A DNA stretch of 62,176 nt from an uncultured Oscillospiraceae bacterium (GCA_905192745.1 CAJJLZ010000016.1:1-62176), one strand, 5' to 3'. Counted from the first letter of the stretch, positions 50,650 through 60,247 are shown. The notes: generated by a model from the sequence alone, not told the origin. Numbers and translations: made by a program.

Positions 50650-51261
50650 ATGCGCGTTCTTTTTCAGGGAGACAGCGTGACCGACTGCGGGCGGTCCCGC
50701 GAGGATCTGACCGATCTCGGTCCGGGATATCCCCGGTTTGCCGCTGCGCTGCTGCGGGAGCGGCATCCCGAACAGGACTGGGAGTTCGTCAACCGCGGGG
50801 TCAGCGGCGATCGCACCGATCATCTGCTGGCCCGCTGGCAGGAGGACTGCATCGCCCTTCAGCCGGACGTTCTGTCCATCCTGATCGGCATCAACGACAC
50901 TTGGCGAGCGTTTGATTCCAATGATCCCACCACGGCGGAACAGTTCGAGGCGAATTACCGCCGCCTGCTGGAGGACGTCCGCCGGAACACCCATGCCAAA
51001 ATCCTTCTGCTGGAGCCTTTTGTCCTGCCGGATACGCCGGATAAGGATATCTGGAGGGCCGATCTCGATCCCAAGATTGGGGCGGTCCGCCGTCTGGCGC
51101 GGGAGTATGCCGACGCTTATGTCCCTCTGGACGGTCTGTTCGCTGCCGCCTGTGTGGAGCAGGGGCCGCTGTATTGGACGATGGACGGCGTTCATCCCGC
51201 GGAGCCGGGCGCGCGTCTGATCGCCGCGGCCTATGCCGATGCGGCGGAAAAGCTGCTGTAA
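50650..51261 (+). CDS. SGNH/GDSL hydrolase
   Basis: 203 residues, no signal peptide. The blocks of the SGNH fold are intact: block I GDSVTDCGR (nucleophile Ser), block II NRGVSGDRT (Gly), block III GINDTW (Asn) and block V DGVHP (Asp/His). Members are esterases or lipases acting on acyl or acetyl esters, often on sugars. AAGGAG lies 8 nt before the ATG. Confidence 0.93.
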   Translation: MRVLFQGDSVTDCGRSREDLTDLGPGYPRFAAALLRERHPEQDWEFVNRGVSGDRTDHLLARWQEDCIALQPDVLSILIGINDTWRAFDSNDPTTAEQFEANYRRLLEDVRRNTHAKILLLEPFVLPDTPDKDIWRADLDPKIGAVRRLAREYADAYVPLDGLFAAACVEQGPLYWTMDGVHPAEPGARLIAAAYADAAEKLL

Positions 51262-51349
51262 AAACGACGATACGGCAAAGGGTTTCTTCCGTAAGGAGGC
51301 TTTCAAGCGCCGGCGTTTTGGACGATATTCCGGAAAACGGAAAGGAAAA

Positions 51350-51394
51350 AAGCACCTCCTGTTGTGGCTCCTATCCCACAACAGGAGGTTTTGT
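51350..51394 (+). terminator. terminator after the SGNH hydrolase
   Basis: Perfect 14-bp stem (51354-51367 with 51376-51389), 8-nt loop, then TTTGTC. A-rich flank on the 5' side. Confidence 0.88.
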
Positions 51395-51625
51395 CATGCC
51401 GGGAAAGCGGACAGCCCGGGATACTCATCCTCCCGGACTGCCGGTATTTTGAAAGATATCCGGGGAAAAATCAAAAAGCGGTGCGGTGATTGGTAACCGC
51501 GGCCCTTCGGCCAAAATGGGAGGCGGCGGAAAGGCTGCTGCGGATTTTTCGCGCCGGCTGCCGGGCGGAACATGCCCTGTTCCTCTGTTTCAGAACGAAA
51601 AAACCGGTTATTTTTCCAAAGCCGG

Positions 51626-51655
51626 TTGCAATCCGGCGGATAGTCCATGTATAAT
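51626..51655 (+). promoter_or_regulatory. promoter of the LysR regulator gene
   Basis: TTGCAA (51626-51631), 18-bp spacer, TATAAT (51650-51655). The 250 bp between the preceding terminator and this site show no gene. Confidence 0.75.
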
Positions 51656-51711
51656 GAACACATCCGTGTTTGATCGCGTGATTTTTATTGGAGAAGAAGA
51701 GAGGAAAACGG

Positions 51712-52647
51712 ATGAATACGCTGTTTTTTAAATATGCCGTTGAGGTGGACCGAACCCGCTCCATTACCCGCGCCGCCGAAAATCTTTTCATGGCGCAGCC
51801 GAATCTTAGCCGTGCCATCAAGGAAGCGGAGGACAGCTTTGGATTTCCTATTTTTGAGCGAACCTCCAAAGGCGTTGTTCCCACCAAAGAGGGAACCGTC
51901 TTTTTGGACTACGCCCGCCGGATTCTCCGTCAGCTGGACGAAATGGAAAAGTTCGTTCACGATGCCGACAGCCGCGTCCAGCGTTTCAGCGTGGCGTTTC
52001 CCCGGGGCAGTTATATTGCCGCTTCTATCCCCGCGTTCATCTCTGCTCTGGATCAGGAACGGGAAATCGACATGAACATTGTGGAGACCAATTCGATTCA
52101 GACCATCCGGCAGGTGGAGGACGGCCGGTGCCAGCTGGGGATTATCCGCTATCAGACCTTTGGCGAACCGTATTTCAGCGATTACCTGAAGGAAAAGCAC
52201 ATGAAAAGTGAGCTGATCTGGGAATACGAGTGTCTGGTGCTTATGTCGGCGGAGCATCCTCTGGCGCGAAAGCCGGAACTGCACCGCGACGATTTGGCGG
52301 AGTATCTGGAACTTTCTCATGGAGATACCGCCATCCCGTATATTGACGCGGCAAAAATCCGAAACGACATGACCTCGGCAACCAGAAAGAAAATCTATCT
52401 CTATGAGCGGGGAAATCAATTTGAAATTTTATCTAAGGTTCCGTATACGTTTATCTGGGTTTCACCTGTGACGGAGGATCTGCTGCAAAAGCATGGGCTG
52501 ATTCAGCGGAAATGTTCTTTTCCGGACAACAAATTCCGGGATCTTCTGATTTATCCGGAAAACTACCATTTTTCCGATCTGGACAGAGTTTTTCTGGAAA
52601 AGCTCTATGAATCCAAAACGCAGGTCTGCTATAAGAATTATCGCTAG
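51712..52647 (+). CDS. LysR family transcriptional regulator
   Basis: 311 residues from ATG 51712 (AGAGAGG upstream). The winged helix is at the N terminus (RSITRAAENLFMAQPNLSRA, then FGFPIFERTSKGVVPTKEG); an effector-binding domain follows (VAFPRGSYIAASIPAFISAL). LysR proteins usually act on a neighbouring gene; here the alcohol dehydrogenase lies downstream on the same strand, so control of that gene is a fair guess. Ligand unknown. Confidence 0.92.
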   Translation: MNTLFFKYAVEVDRTRSITRAAENLFMAQPNLSRAIKEAEDSFGFPIFERTSKGVVPTKEGTVFLDYARRILRQLDEMEKFVHDADSRVQRFSVAFPRGSYIAASIPAFISALDQEREIDMNIVETNSIQTIRQVEDGRCQLGIIRYQTFGEPYFSDYLKEKHMKSELIWEYECLVLMSAEHPLARKPELHRDDLAEYLELSHGDTAIPYIDAAKIRNDMTSATRKKIYLYERGNQFEILSKVPYTFIWVSPVTEDLLQKHGLIQRKCSFPDNKFRDLLIYPENYHFSDLDRVFLEKLYESKTQVCYKNYR

Positions 52648-52757
52648 GTTTTGGTTTGTGCAATATGAATTTATATATGGCTCCTTGCGAATACCGTATT
52701 GCAGACGGCAAATAAACCGATATTTATTCCTGTTTTTTACACAATCCGGCTTCTTAA

Positions 52758-52790
52758 CCGCGGAAGAAATCCTTCCGCGGCGTTTCTTTT
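52758..52790 (+). terminator. terminator after the LysR gene
   Basis: CCGCGGAAG (52758-52766) pairs with CTTCCGCGG (52772-52780), then CGTTTCTTTT. The rest of the 374-bp gap is A/T-rich; a -10 box TATAAT (52942-52947) lies 80 bp before the dehydrogenase. Confidence 0.8.
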
Positions 52791-53021
52791 CCGGCGTCTT
52801 TTTCCGTAAGAACCGCAACATCTGTGAATTTTTTAACAAAATCCTTTTGATTACCAATCGGTTCCTTTGTCGGGGACGGGGGACGGCGGCGCCGTATCGG
52901 CGCATACAAATCCTTTATTTCCTTTTTTTCGACCCGCCGTTTATAATAGAGGCTGTCAGGAGAAACGAGATTACCGTTTTTCCGTATCCGTTCAGTATTT
53001 TATATAAGGAGAGAAACAAGT

Positions 53022-54239
53022 ATGGCTCGTTTCACGTTACCCAGAGATCTTTATCACGGCAAAGGTGCGCTGGAAGCGCTGAAAACCTTGGAAGGCAAAA
53101 AGGCGATTGTCTGCGTCGGCGGCGGTTCCATGAAGAGATTCGGCTTTCTGGACAAGGCGGTTTCCTATCTGAAAGAAGCCGGTATGGAAGTGGAGCTTTT
53201 TGAAGGCATCGAATCCGATCCGTCGGTGGAAACCGTCATGAGAGGCGCGGCGGCGATGGAAAAATTCCAGCCCGACTGGATCGTTGCCATCGGCGGCGGC
53301 TCTCCCATTGACGCGGCGAAGGCCATGTGGATCAAATACGAGTATCCCGAAGTTACCTTCGAGGATATGTGCAAGGTGTTCGGTCTGCCGAAGCTGAGAA
53401 GAAAGGCTCATTTCTGCGCCATCTCCTCCACTTCCGGCACGGCTACGGAGGTTACCGCCTTCTCTATCATCACCGATTACGAGAAGGGCATCAAGTATCC
53501 GATCGCCGACTTTGAGATTACCCCGGATGTGGCCATCGTCGATCCCGAACTGGCCGAGACCATGCCCAAAAAGCTGGTTGCCCACACCGGTATGGACGCC
53601 ATGACCCACTCCATTGAAGCGTATGTGTCCACCGCCAACTGCGATTTCACCGATCCGCTGGCCCTTCACGCCATCAAGATGATCCAGAACGATCTGGTGC
53701 CTTCCTATAACGGGGATATGGAAAAACGCGACAGCATGCACAACGCCCAGTGTCTGGCCGGCATGGCCTTCTCCAACGCGCTGCTGGGTATCGTTCACTC
53801 CATGGCCCACAAGACCGGCGCGGCGTTTGCCGATTACGGCGCGCATATCATTCACGGCGCCGCCAACGCCATGTATCTGCCCAAGGTTATCGCCTTCAAC
53901 GCGAAGGATGAGACCGCCAAGAAGCGTTACGGTGTGATCGCCGACTTCATGGGTCTGGGCGGGAACAGCGACGACGAGAAGGTTCAGCTGCTGATCAAGT
54001 ATCTGCGCGGCATGAACGAACAGCTCAACATTCCGCAGTGCATCAAGAACTACGGCACGGACAGCTATCCCACGGAAAACGGTTTTGTACCGGAGAACGT
54101 GTTCCTTGAGAGACTGCCGGAGATTGCCAAAAACGCCATCGGGGATGCCTGCACCGGTTCCAATCCCCGTCAGCCCAGCCAGGAAGAGATGGAAAAGCTT
54201 CTCAAGTGCTGCTATTACGACACTGAGGTGGATTTCTAA
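53022..54239 (+). CDS. iron-containing alcohol dehydrogenase
   Basis: 405 residues, group III alcohol dehydrogenase. Nucleotide binding: GGGSMKRFGF and GGGSPIDAAKAMW. Iron ligands lie in HTGMDAMTHSIEAY and HSMAHKTGAAF then HIIHGAANA. It reduces aldehydes to alcohols, or the reverse, with NAD(P)H, a usual fermentative step (butanol, ethanol or 1,3-propanediol types). AAGGAG is 10 nt before the ATG. The nfnAB genes follow, which fits redox balancing. Confidence 0.95.
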   Translation: MARFTLPRDLYHGKGALEALKTLEGKKAIVCVGGGSMKRFGFLDKAVSYLKEAGMEVELFEGIESDPSVETVMRGAAAMEKFQPDWIVAIGGGSPIDAAKAMWIKYEYPEVTFEDMCKVFGLPKLRRKAHFCAISSTSGTATEVTAFSIITDYEKGIKYPIADFEITPDVAIVDPELAETMPKKLVAHTGMDAMTHSIEAYVSTANCDFTDPLALHAIKMIQNDLVPSYNGDMEKRDSMHNAQCLAGMAFSNALLGIVHSMAHKTGAAFADYGAHIIHGAANAMYLPKVIAFNAKDETAKKRYGVIADFMGLGGNSDDEKVQLLIKYLRGMNEQLNIPQCIKNYGTDSYPTENGFVPENVFLERLPEIAKNAIGDACTGSNPRQPSQEEMEKLLKCCYYDTEVDF

Positions 54240-54392
54240 GCACGGCAAATACGATTTGCTTCAAAAAGGGGGGCTGCTGCGTGGAAGCATGGCGCAGCAG
54301 CCCCCTTTTGAAAAAACAGTGTGTACGAAAGCCGCGGAGCGCCGGCTCGGCTTTTCCCCAATGTATAAGTTGGATATAAAGGAGTGGTCGCC

Positions 54393-55235
54393 ATGTATAA
54401 AATCGTCAAGAAACAGGCGCTGAACCCCACTGTGACCCTGATGGAGATCGACGCGCCGCTGATTGCCAAAAAGGCGGAGCCGGGGCAGTTTATCATCCTG
54501 CGGGTGGATGAAGACGGGGAGCGTATTCCGTTGACCGTGGCGGATTTTGATCGGGAGAAGGGGTCGGTCACCATCATCTTCCAGATCGTCGGCGCCACGA
54601 CGGAAAAGCTGAACCATCTGGAAGAAGGCGAAAGCCTGCATGATTTTGTCGGCCCGCTGGGGGTCCCCTCTCACACCGAGGGCCTGAAAAAAGTGGCCGT
54701 TGTGGGGGGCGGCGTGGGCTGCGCCATCGCCTATCCCATCGCCAAGAAGCTGCACGAACAGGGAGCGGAAGTCCATTCCATCGTGGGATTCCGGAATAAG
54801 GATCTGGTCATTCTTGAAAAGCAGTTCCGGGCGGTCAGCGATAAGACGATGATAATGACCGACGACGGCAGCTACGGCGAAAAGGGACTGGTTACCAACG
54901 CCCTGCAAAGCCTGATCGACGCCGGCGAGCAGTACGACGAGGTGATCGCCATCGGTCCGCTGATTATGATGAAATTTGTGGTGCAGCTCACCAAAAAGTA
55001 TAACATCAAAACCGTGGTGAGCATGAATCCCATCATGATTGACGGCACCGGTATGTGCGGCGGCTGCCGTCTGACGGTGGGCGGAAAAACCAAATTCGCC
55101 TGCGTGGACGGCCCGGACTTCGACGGCTTTGAGGTGGATTTCGACGAGGCCATGGCCCGGTCCAGCATGTATAAGCCCTTTGAACGGCATGCCTATGAGG
55201 AGACCTGCCATCTGTTTGAAAAGGAGGTGCGCTGA
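54393..55235 (+). CDS. nfnA: NADH-dependent ferredoxin:NADP+ oxidoreductase small subunit
   Basis: 280 residues from ATG 54393 (AAAGGAG 8 nt upstream). The PyrK/SudB-like fold has an FAD domain (EPGQFIILRVDEDGERIPLT), an NAD domain (VAVVGGGVGCAIAYPIAKKL) and a C-terminal [2Fe-2S] site (GMCGGCRLTVGGKTKFACVD). With NfnB it bifurcates electrons: NADH plus reduced ferredoxin give NADPH. It is 1 bp from nfnB. Sulfide dehydrogenase (SudB) is the alternative name for the same family. Confidence 0.9.
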   Translation: MYKIVKKQALNPTVTLMEIDAPLIAKKAEPGQFIILRVDEDGERIPLTVADFDREKGSVTIIFQIVGATTEKLNHLEEGESLHDFVGPLGVPSHTEGLKKVAVVGGGVGCAIAYPIAKKLHEQGAEVHSIVGFRNKDLVILEKQFRAVSDKTMIMTDDGSYGEKGLVTNALQSLIDAGEQYDEVIAIGPLIMMKFVVQLTKKYNIKTVVSMNPIMIDGTGMCGGCRLTVGGKTKFACVDGPDFDGFEVDFDEAMARSSMYKPFERHAYEETCHLFEKEVR

Positions 55236-55236
55236 A

Positions 55237-56628
55237 ATGCCCAATATGTCTCTGAAAAAGAACGAAATGCCTTCTCAGGCGCCCGATGTCCGCAATAAAA
55301 ACTTCAGGGAAGTGGCTCTGGGGTATTCGGAAGAACAGGCCATTGACGAGGCCCAGCGCTGCCTCCACTGCAAAAACAAACCCTGTGTGAGCGGCTGTCC
55401 GGTCAATATCTTTATCCCCGATTTCATTCAGGAAGTGGCGAAGGGGAATTTTGAGGAAGCCTATCAGATCATCGTGAAATCCAGCTCGCTGCCTGCGGTC
55501 TGCGGGCGGGTCTGCCCGCAGGAAAGCCAGTGCGAATCCAAATGCGTGCGGGGCGTCAAGGGCGAGCCGGTGGCTATCGGCCGTCTGGAACGCTTTGTGG
55601 CGGACTGGCATAACGCCCACGTCAAGGAAGCTCCCCAAAAGCCCGCGCCCAACGGGCATAAGGTAGCCGTTGTCGGATCGGGTCCCTCGGGTCTGACCTG
55701 CGCGGGCGATCTTGCCAAACTGGGATATGACGTGACGGTTTTTGAAGCCCTGCATACGGCGGGGGGTGTGCTGGTGTACGGTATTCCGGAATTCCGCCTT
55801 CCCAAGGCCATTGTGCAGAAGGAGATCGATTCTCTGAAAGATCTGGGTGTCAAGGTACAGACAAACATGGTTATCGGACGGGTGCTGTCGGTGGATGAAC
55901 TGATGGAGGACGGCTTCGAGGCTGTGTTCATCGGTTCCGGCGCGGGGCTGCCCCGGTTTATGAACATCCCCGGGGAGAATTTGAAGGGCGTTTATTCCGC
56001 CAACGAATTCCTGACCCGTGTGAACCTGATGAAATCGTACCGGGAGAACAGCAGCACCCCGATCCAGCACGCCAAAAAGGTGGCTGTGGTAGGCGGCGGC
56101 AATGTGGCGATGGATGCCGCCCGCTGCGCCAAGCGTCTGGGCGCCGAAGAGGTATACATCGTTTACCGGCGTTCCGAGAAAGAACTTCCCGCCCGGGCGG
56201 AGGAAGTGGAACACGCCAAAGAGGAAGGCATCACCTTCAAACTGCTGAACAACCCCACCCGGATTCTGGGGAATGAGGACGGATTTGTTTCCGGCATGGA
56301 GTGCGTGGAAATGGAGTTGGGCGAGCCGGATGCCTCCGGACGCCGCAGACCGGTGGAGAAAGCCGATTCCGCCTTTGTTCTGGATGTGGACTGCGTGATT
56401 ATGGCCATCGGCACCTCTCCCAATCCGCTGATTAAATCCACCACCCATGGTCTGGAGACCCAGAAATGGGGCGGCATTATTGTGGAGGAAGAAACCGGCC
56501 TGACCAGCCGTCCGGGCGTTTATGCCGGCGGCGACGCGGTGACCGGCGCAGCCACGGTTATTCTGGCCATGGGCGCCGGAAAAACCGCCGCCCGCGCCAT
56601 CGACCAGTACCTTCGGGACAAGCGGTAA
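55237..56628 (+). CDS. nfnB: NfnB / glutamate synthase small subunit-type oxidoreductase
   Basis: 463 residues from ATG 55237 (GGAGG 9 nt upstream). N-terminal cluster-binding Cys sets (CLHCKNKPCVSGCPVNIFIP; CGRVCPQESQCESKCVRG) hold two [4Fe-4S] clusters. Two dinucleotide folds follow: VAVVGSGPSGLTCAGDLAKL for FAD and VAVVGGGNVAMDAARCAKRL for NADP(H). Pairing with the adjacent small subunit identifies NfnAB rather than glutamate synthase, since no large gltB gene is present. Confidence 0.92.
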   Translation: MPNMSLKKNEMPSQAPDVRNKNFREVALGYSEEQAIDEAQRCLHCKNKPCVSGCPVNIFIPDFIQEVAKGNFEEAYQIIVKSSSLPAVCGRVCPQESQCESKCVRGVKGEPVAIGRLERFVADWHNAHVKEAPQKPAPNGHKVAVVGSGPSGLTCAGDLAKLGYDVTVFEALHTAGGVLVYGIPEFRLPKAIVQKEIDSLKDLGVKVQTNMVIGRVLSVDELMEDGFEAVFIGSGAGLPRFMNIPGENLKGVYSANEFLTRVNLMKSYRENSSTPIQHAKKVAVVGGGNVAMDAARCAKRLGAEEVYIVYRRSEKELPARAEEVEHAKEEGITFKLLNNPTRILGNEDGFVSGMECVEMELGEPDASGRRRPVEKADSAFVLDVDCVIMAIGTSPNPLIKSTTHGLETQKWGGIIVEEETGLTSRPGVYAGGDAVTGAATVILAMGAGKTAARAIDQYLRDKR

Positions 56629-56661
56629 TCCGGGAGCAAAACAATCGCTTCATAACAGACC

Positions 56662-56704
56662 AATATCCCTCCGACGCAGGAAAAAACAGCGTCGGAGGGA
56701 TATT
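56662..56704 (+). terminator. nfnAB terminator
   Basis: Perfect 16-bp stem (56662-56677 with 56689-56704) and 11-nt A-rich loop, then ATTATGG. Confidence 0.88.
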
Positions 56705-56911
56705 ATTATGGTACGGCGGAAATAGACGGATACGAAAAAGCCGGAAAGCGGCGCCGCACACAGCAGAGCCCCCGGTTAATATCCTGTGCCGCTTCTTTGG
56801 CATATCCTGAAGAAGGGGAGCCTGTGTGGCGGATACGCCGGACAGCCCCCCCGAAACGGCCGTTTTTCGACAGCGGAAAAGATATTATTCATTTTTTCTG
56901 GATATTTTTCT

Positions 56912-56939
56912 TTGAAGTTTTCCTGTTTTCTGGTACAAT
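56912..56939 (+). promoter_or_regulatory. promoter of the GGDEF-EAL gene
   Basis: TTGAAG (56912-56917), 16-bp spacer, TACAAT (56934-56939) with upstream TGG. Confidence 0.75.
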
Positions 56940-57154
56940 GTATTCAGTTAAAGTCTTTGCGGCGGGCAAAGGAAAGCGGTATTAATGCTTACTGAATAAA
57001 GCCGCTTCACGGCTGTATGTTTCATTGCTTGGCAGACATGAATTAAGAAGCCGGTGTTTTACGGCATGGAACGCCTGCGTTGGATGGAAGAGAAATGGCT
57101 GCCGTTCTGGTACGGAGACGGCGGCAGGGCGTTATACGGTGGAGGAGACCGTCT
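56940..57154 (+). other. long leader of the GGDEF-EAL gene
   Basis: About 210 nt without a convincing gene. Hairpins seen: CTTTGC-GGCGG-GCAAAG, AGCCG-CTTCA-CGGCT, and TATTCAG pairing with CTGAATA. The GGCAAAG...GAAAG...AAAGCC order loosely recalls class I cyclic-di-GMP riboswitches, but the GGGACGCAAAGCC core is absent, so I do not call one. Confidence 0.45.
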
Positions 57155-59458
57155 ATGAGGGTGACTGTACTAACAAGAAAAGAGAAGCGCCCGCGCGTCC
57201 GGGTTGTGGCGGCAACGTTGTTTATTCTGCTTGCCGTACTCATTGCGGCACTGGTTCTCTTTGTACGCGAGATGCAGCAAACCATGAAGGAGGAAACGGA
57301 ACGGTATCTGTGCGAAATTTCCAACGGTATGGCCAACACCATGGACATCCAGCTGGCGACGCGGCTGAGTATACTGGAATCTCTGGCAATCACCTATGCT
57401 GAACAGAAACGGCTTGGAATTGTGGATATGGAGTATCTGCAATCTAAAGCGGCTTTCAGTAATTTTGTCAGCCTTTGGATTATGGATTTTGATGGTAAAG
57501 CCGTGGGTACCAATGGGAAAACCTATGACTTCCGGAATATCCCCGAGGTATTTCCGGCGCTGGAGGGAACCCGGGTCGTATTCAATGACGACAACGAAAA
57601 TTTTTCGTTCGGCGGCACACATAACGGCTTCGCGTTCGCGGTACCAATCTATGAAAATGGCGGGATCACCGGCGCGCTGGTCGCCAGCAACACCACCGAA
57701 TCGGTGAAAAGTATGCTGGCGCAGACGTATTTTCAGGGCGACGGTTTTTTCCATGTGGTGGAAGCGGACGGGACCTTTGTAATCCGGTCCTCTAGCCCCA
57801 ATGCCACGGTTCAGGGCACCAACTGCCTGACCTCTCTGGCGGAGGACGCCTGCTTTTACAACGATACCTCGGTGGAGGATGTTCGGGAGGCTCTTGCCTC
57901 GCAGACGCCGATTACATTTTACTTTGCCGATAAAGAAGATGGAGTCGGTAAGGTCGGACGGATCGTTCCGCTGACCGAATCGGGTTTCTATCTGTTTCAG
58001 GTGGTTGTGGAGAAAACGGTTACAAGTCCGTTTGACAGCCTTCTGTCCCATGCCATTGTTCTGAACGGGACTGTTGCGCTTTTATTCCTCCTGCTTATTG
58101 CGGCGCTGGTGCTTACCTATGGCCGGCACAGCAAGCGGATGGAGACTCTGGCGTTTGTCGATCCCGTTACCGGAGGGTACACCCACACCCGCTTTGAGAT
58201 GGAGGCGGCCGCGCTGCTCCGGTCCGCTCCATCCGGAACGTATACCTTCCTTACTCTCAATATTGTAAATTTCATTTTGATTAACGACACGTTTGGGACG
58301 GAAAAGGGAGACGCCACCCTGAAATACGTCCACAGCGTGCTCGCGCGCCATTTGAAAAGCGGGGAACTGTTGTGCCGCTGGTCGGCCGACGACTTCAATC
58401 TGCTGATCCGGTCGAATGCCCGGGAGAGATTGGAGGAATGGCTCCAGAATCTTACCGATGACATTAACCGCTATAACGACGGGGCGGAAGACGTATACCG
58501 GATGTCGATGACGGCCGGAATCTATCAGGTGTTCGATACGAACAGCCCGGTAATCCGAATTCGGAACCGGGCGAATGCCGCCCGAAAGAAGTGCCCTCTC
58601 GGCGGCATGACGATAGAAAACGGACTAGCCTCCTACGCGATTTATTCCGACGCCGACCGCCTGCGCCAAAAACATGAAAAGAACATGGAGAACAAGATGC
58701 AGCGCGCTCTGGATAAAGGGGAGTTTATCGTTTATCTGCAGCCGAAGGCCGACCCGGCCTCTATGCGGATTACGGGGGCGGAAGCGCTTGTCCGCTGGAT
58801 GGACCCGGAGGAGGGACTCATACCGCCCAATACGTTCATTCCGTTTTTTGAGCGGAACCACTTCGTGCTCAAGGTGGATTTGTATGTGTTTGAGCAGGTA
58901 TGCCGGTACATCCGGAGCTGGATGGACGCGGGCATCACACCCGTGCCGGTATCCTTTAATTTTTCACGCATACATCTGGATAATCCGTGCTTTCTTCAGC
59001 GTTATATTGAAATTCAGCAGAGGTACGGCGTTCCGCCGGAACTGCTGGAATTTGAGTTTACAGAGTCCGTCATGCTTACGAATGCCGAGGTTGTGACAGA
59101 GGTGATCTCCCAAATCCATCGGGCCGGTTTTCACTGTTCCATGGATGACTTCGGCAGTGATTATTCTTCTTTGAATATGCTCAAGTCCGTCTATATTGAT
59201 ACGCTGAAACTGGACAAATCCTTTCTGAACGCCACGCAAACCGATGATGCGCGTAGCAGGACAATCATCGTCTCCATTGTGGAAATGGCCAGACGGTTGG
59301 GCATCAAAACGGTTTCAGAAGGCGTGGAAACGAAGGAACAGCTTTCGTTTCTTCAAAGCGTTGGCTGCGACATGGTGCAGGGATATCTGATCGCCAAGCC
59401 CATGCCGGAGGATCAGTTTACCCGGATGGCGTTTCAAAAACCGGAATCTTCCATATAA
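57155..59458 (+). CDS. membrane cyclic-di-GMP protein: sensor, degenerate GGDEF, EAL
   Basis: 767 residues from ATG 57155 (GGAGGAG 6 nt upstream). A membrane helix (about 18-40) and another near 315-340 enclose a 270-residue external sensor of Cache-like type. The GGDEF domain has its signature changed to SADDF (CRWSADDFNLLI), so cyclase activity is unlikely. The EAL domain keeps AEALVRW, EFEFTES, DDFGSDYSSL, TLKLDKSFL and VSEGVETKEQL, so it should hydrolyse cyclic-di-GMP, perhaps under control of the GGDEF remnant. Confidence 0.93.
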   Translation: MRVTVLTRKEKRPRVRVVAATLFILLAVLIAALVLFVREMQQTMKEETERYLCEISNGMANTMDIQLATRLSILESLAITYAEQKRLGIVDMEYLQSKAAFSNFVSLWIMDFDGKAVGTNGKTYDFRNIPEVFPALEGTRVVFNDDNENFSFGGTHNGFAFAVPIYENGGITGALVASNTTESVKSMLAQTYFQGDGFFHVVEADGTFVIRSSSPNATVQGTNCLTSLAEDACFYNDTSVEDVREALASQTPITFYFADKEDGVGKVGRIVPLTESGFYLFQVVVEKTVTSPFDSLLSHAIVLNGTVALLFLLLIAALVLTYGRHSKRMETLAFVDPVTGGYTHTRFEMEAAALLRSAPSGTYTFLTLNIVNFILINDTFGTEKGDATLKYVHSVLARHLKSGELLCRWSADDFNLLIRSNARERLEEWLQNLTDDINRYNDGAEDVYRMSMTAGIYQVFDTNSPVIRIRNRANAARKKCPLGGMTIENGLASYAIYSDADRLRQKHEKNMENKMQRALDKGEFIVYLQPKADPASMRITGAEALVRWMDPEEGLIPPNTFIPFFERNHFVLKVDLYVFEQVCRYIRSWMDAGITPVPVSFNFSRIHLDNPCFLQRYIEIQQRYGVPPELLEFEFTESVMLTNAEVVTEVISQIHRAGFHCSMDDFGSDYSSLNMLKSVYIDTLKLDKSFLNATQTDDARSRTIIVSIVEMARRLGIKTVSEGVETKEQLSFLQSVGCDMVQGYLIAKPMPEDQFTRMAFQKPESSI

Positions 59459-59670
59459 AGCCTCCGACGATACGATATTTGTCTACAGGTCTGCAGCCGG
59501 CGTTCGTGACGAATTACCGGCTGCTTTCCTGCATTTCCCGGAATAACCGGAAGAAAGCCCCACCCGTTTCTATCTGAAATTTTTTGAATATAGGGAAAAC
59601 GGTGATGGGCCTCCCTGTGGGGGCTTCCGGGGAAGGAAGACGGGCGCCGGCGGCTTTTATCATAATAGAA

Positions 59671-59713
59671 CAAGGGTACCCCGCAAAATGAAGCATTTTG
59701 CGGGGTACCCTTG
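59671..59713. terminator. 20-bp perfect hairpin between convergent genes
   Basis: Perfect 20-bp arms (59671-59690 with 59694-59713) around AAG. It lies between the convergent GGDEF-EAL and rpiB genes and can stop transcription from either side, though the U-runs are poor. The perfect arms are unusually long. Confidence 0.7.
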
Positions 59714-59717
59714 TCTC

Positions 59718-59754
59718 ATAAGGGCCTGATGAATTTGGTCCCTCAGGCCCTTAT
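59718..59754 (-). terminator. rpiB terminator overlapping its stop codon
   Basis: ATAAGGGCCTGA (59718-59729) pairs with TCAGGCCCTTAT (59743-59754); the rpiB stop codon is inside the 3' arm on the plus strand. Confidence 0.65.
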
Positions 59755-60200
59755 TCGATTTCTTCGCCCCGGCCGAGCGCGGCGATCATGTCGATTCGGC
59801 GCTGATGGCGGCCGCCCTCGAAGGGGGTCTCCAGCCAGATGCGGGCAATCATTTTGGCCAGCTCCGGACCGATCACCCGGGCGCCGAACGCCAGCATATT
59901 GCTGTTGTTGTGCAGGCGGGAAAGCTGGGCGGAATACGGCTCGCTGCAAACGACGCAGCGGATGCCGGGAATCTTATTCGCCGCCAGAGAAATGCCGACG
60001 CCGGTGCCGCAGATGATGATTCCGCGGTCACATTCGCCGCTTGCGACCGCCTTTGCCGCCCGGGCGCCGTAAACGGGATAGTCACAGCGGTCGGAGGTAT
60101 AGGTGCCGTAGTCCTTGTATTCGAGGCCCATTTCATCCAAAAGCCCCTTGATGGTTTCCTTCATTTCCAGCGCGGTGTGGTCACTCGCCAGTGCGATCAT
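59751..60200 (-). CDS. rpiB: ribose-5-phosphate isomerase B
   Basis: 149 residues from ATG 60200 (GGAGG 8 nt upstream). The enzyme interconverts ribose 5-phosphate and ribulose 5-phosphate. Family motifs: ASDHTALEMK at the start, CGTGVGISLAANKIPGIRCV (catalytic Cys in CGTG) and HNNSNMLAFGARVIG. An extended -10 promoter lies 48 bp upstream. Confidence 0.95.
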   Translation of the reverse strand: MIALASDHTALEMKETIKGLLDEMGLEYKDYGTYTSDRCDYPVYGARAAKAVASGECDRGIIICGTGVGISLAANKIPGIRCVVCSEPYSAQLSRLHNNSNMLAFGARVIGPELAKMIARIWLETPFEGGRHQRRIDMIAALGRGEEIE

Positions 60201-60247
60201 GCTGTCATCCTCCAATGCAAATGGTGTGGGTTCCAAAGACCCAAACC

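Noticed and set aside
55237..56628. Glutamate synthase small subunit (gltD)
   Set aside because: Same protein family, but the adjacent NfnA-type subunit and absence of a large glutamate synthase gene favour NfnB.
56940..57154. Class I cyclic-di-GMP riboswitch before the GGDEF-EAL gene
   Set aside because: The order of short motifs is suggestive, but the conserved GGGACGCAAAGCC core is missing; kept only as a point to check.
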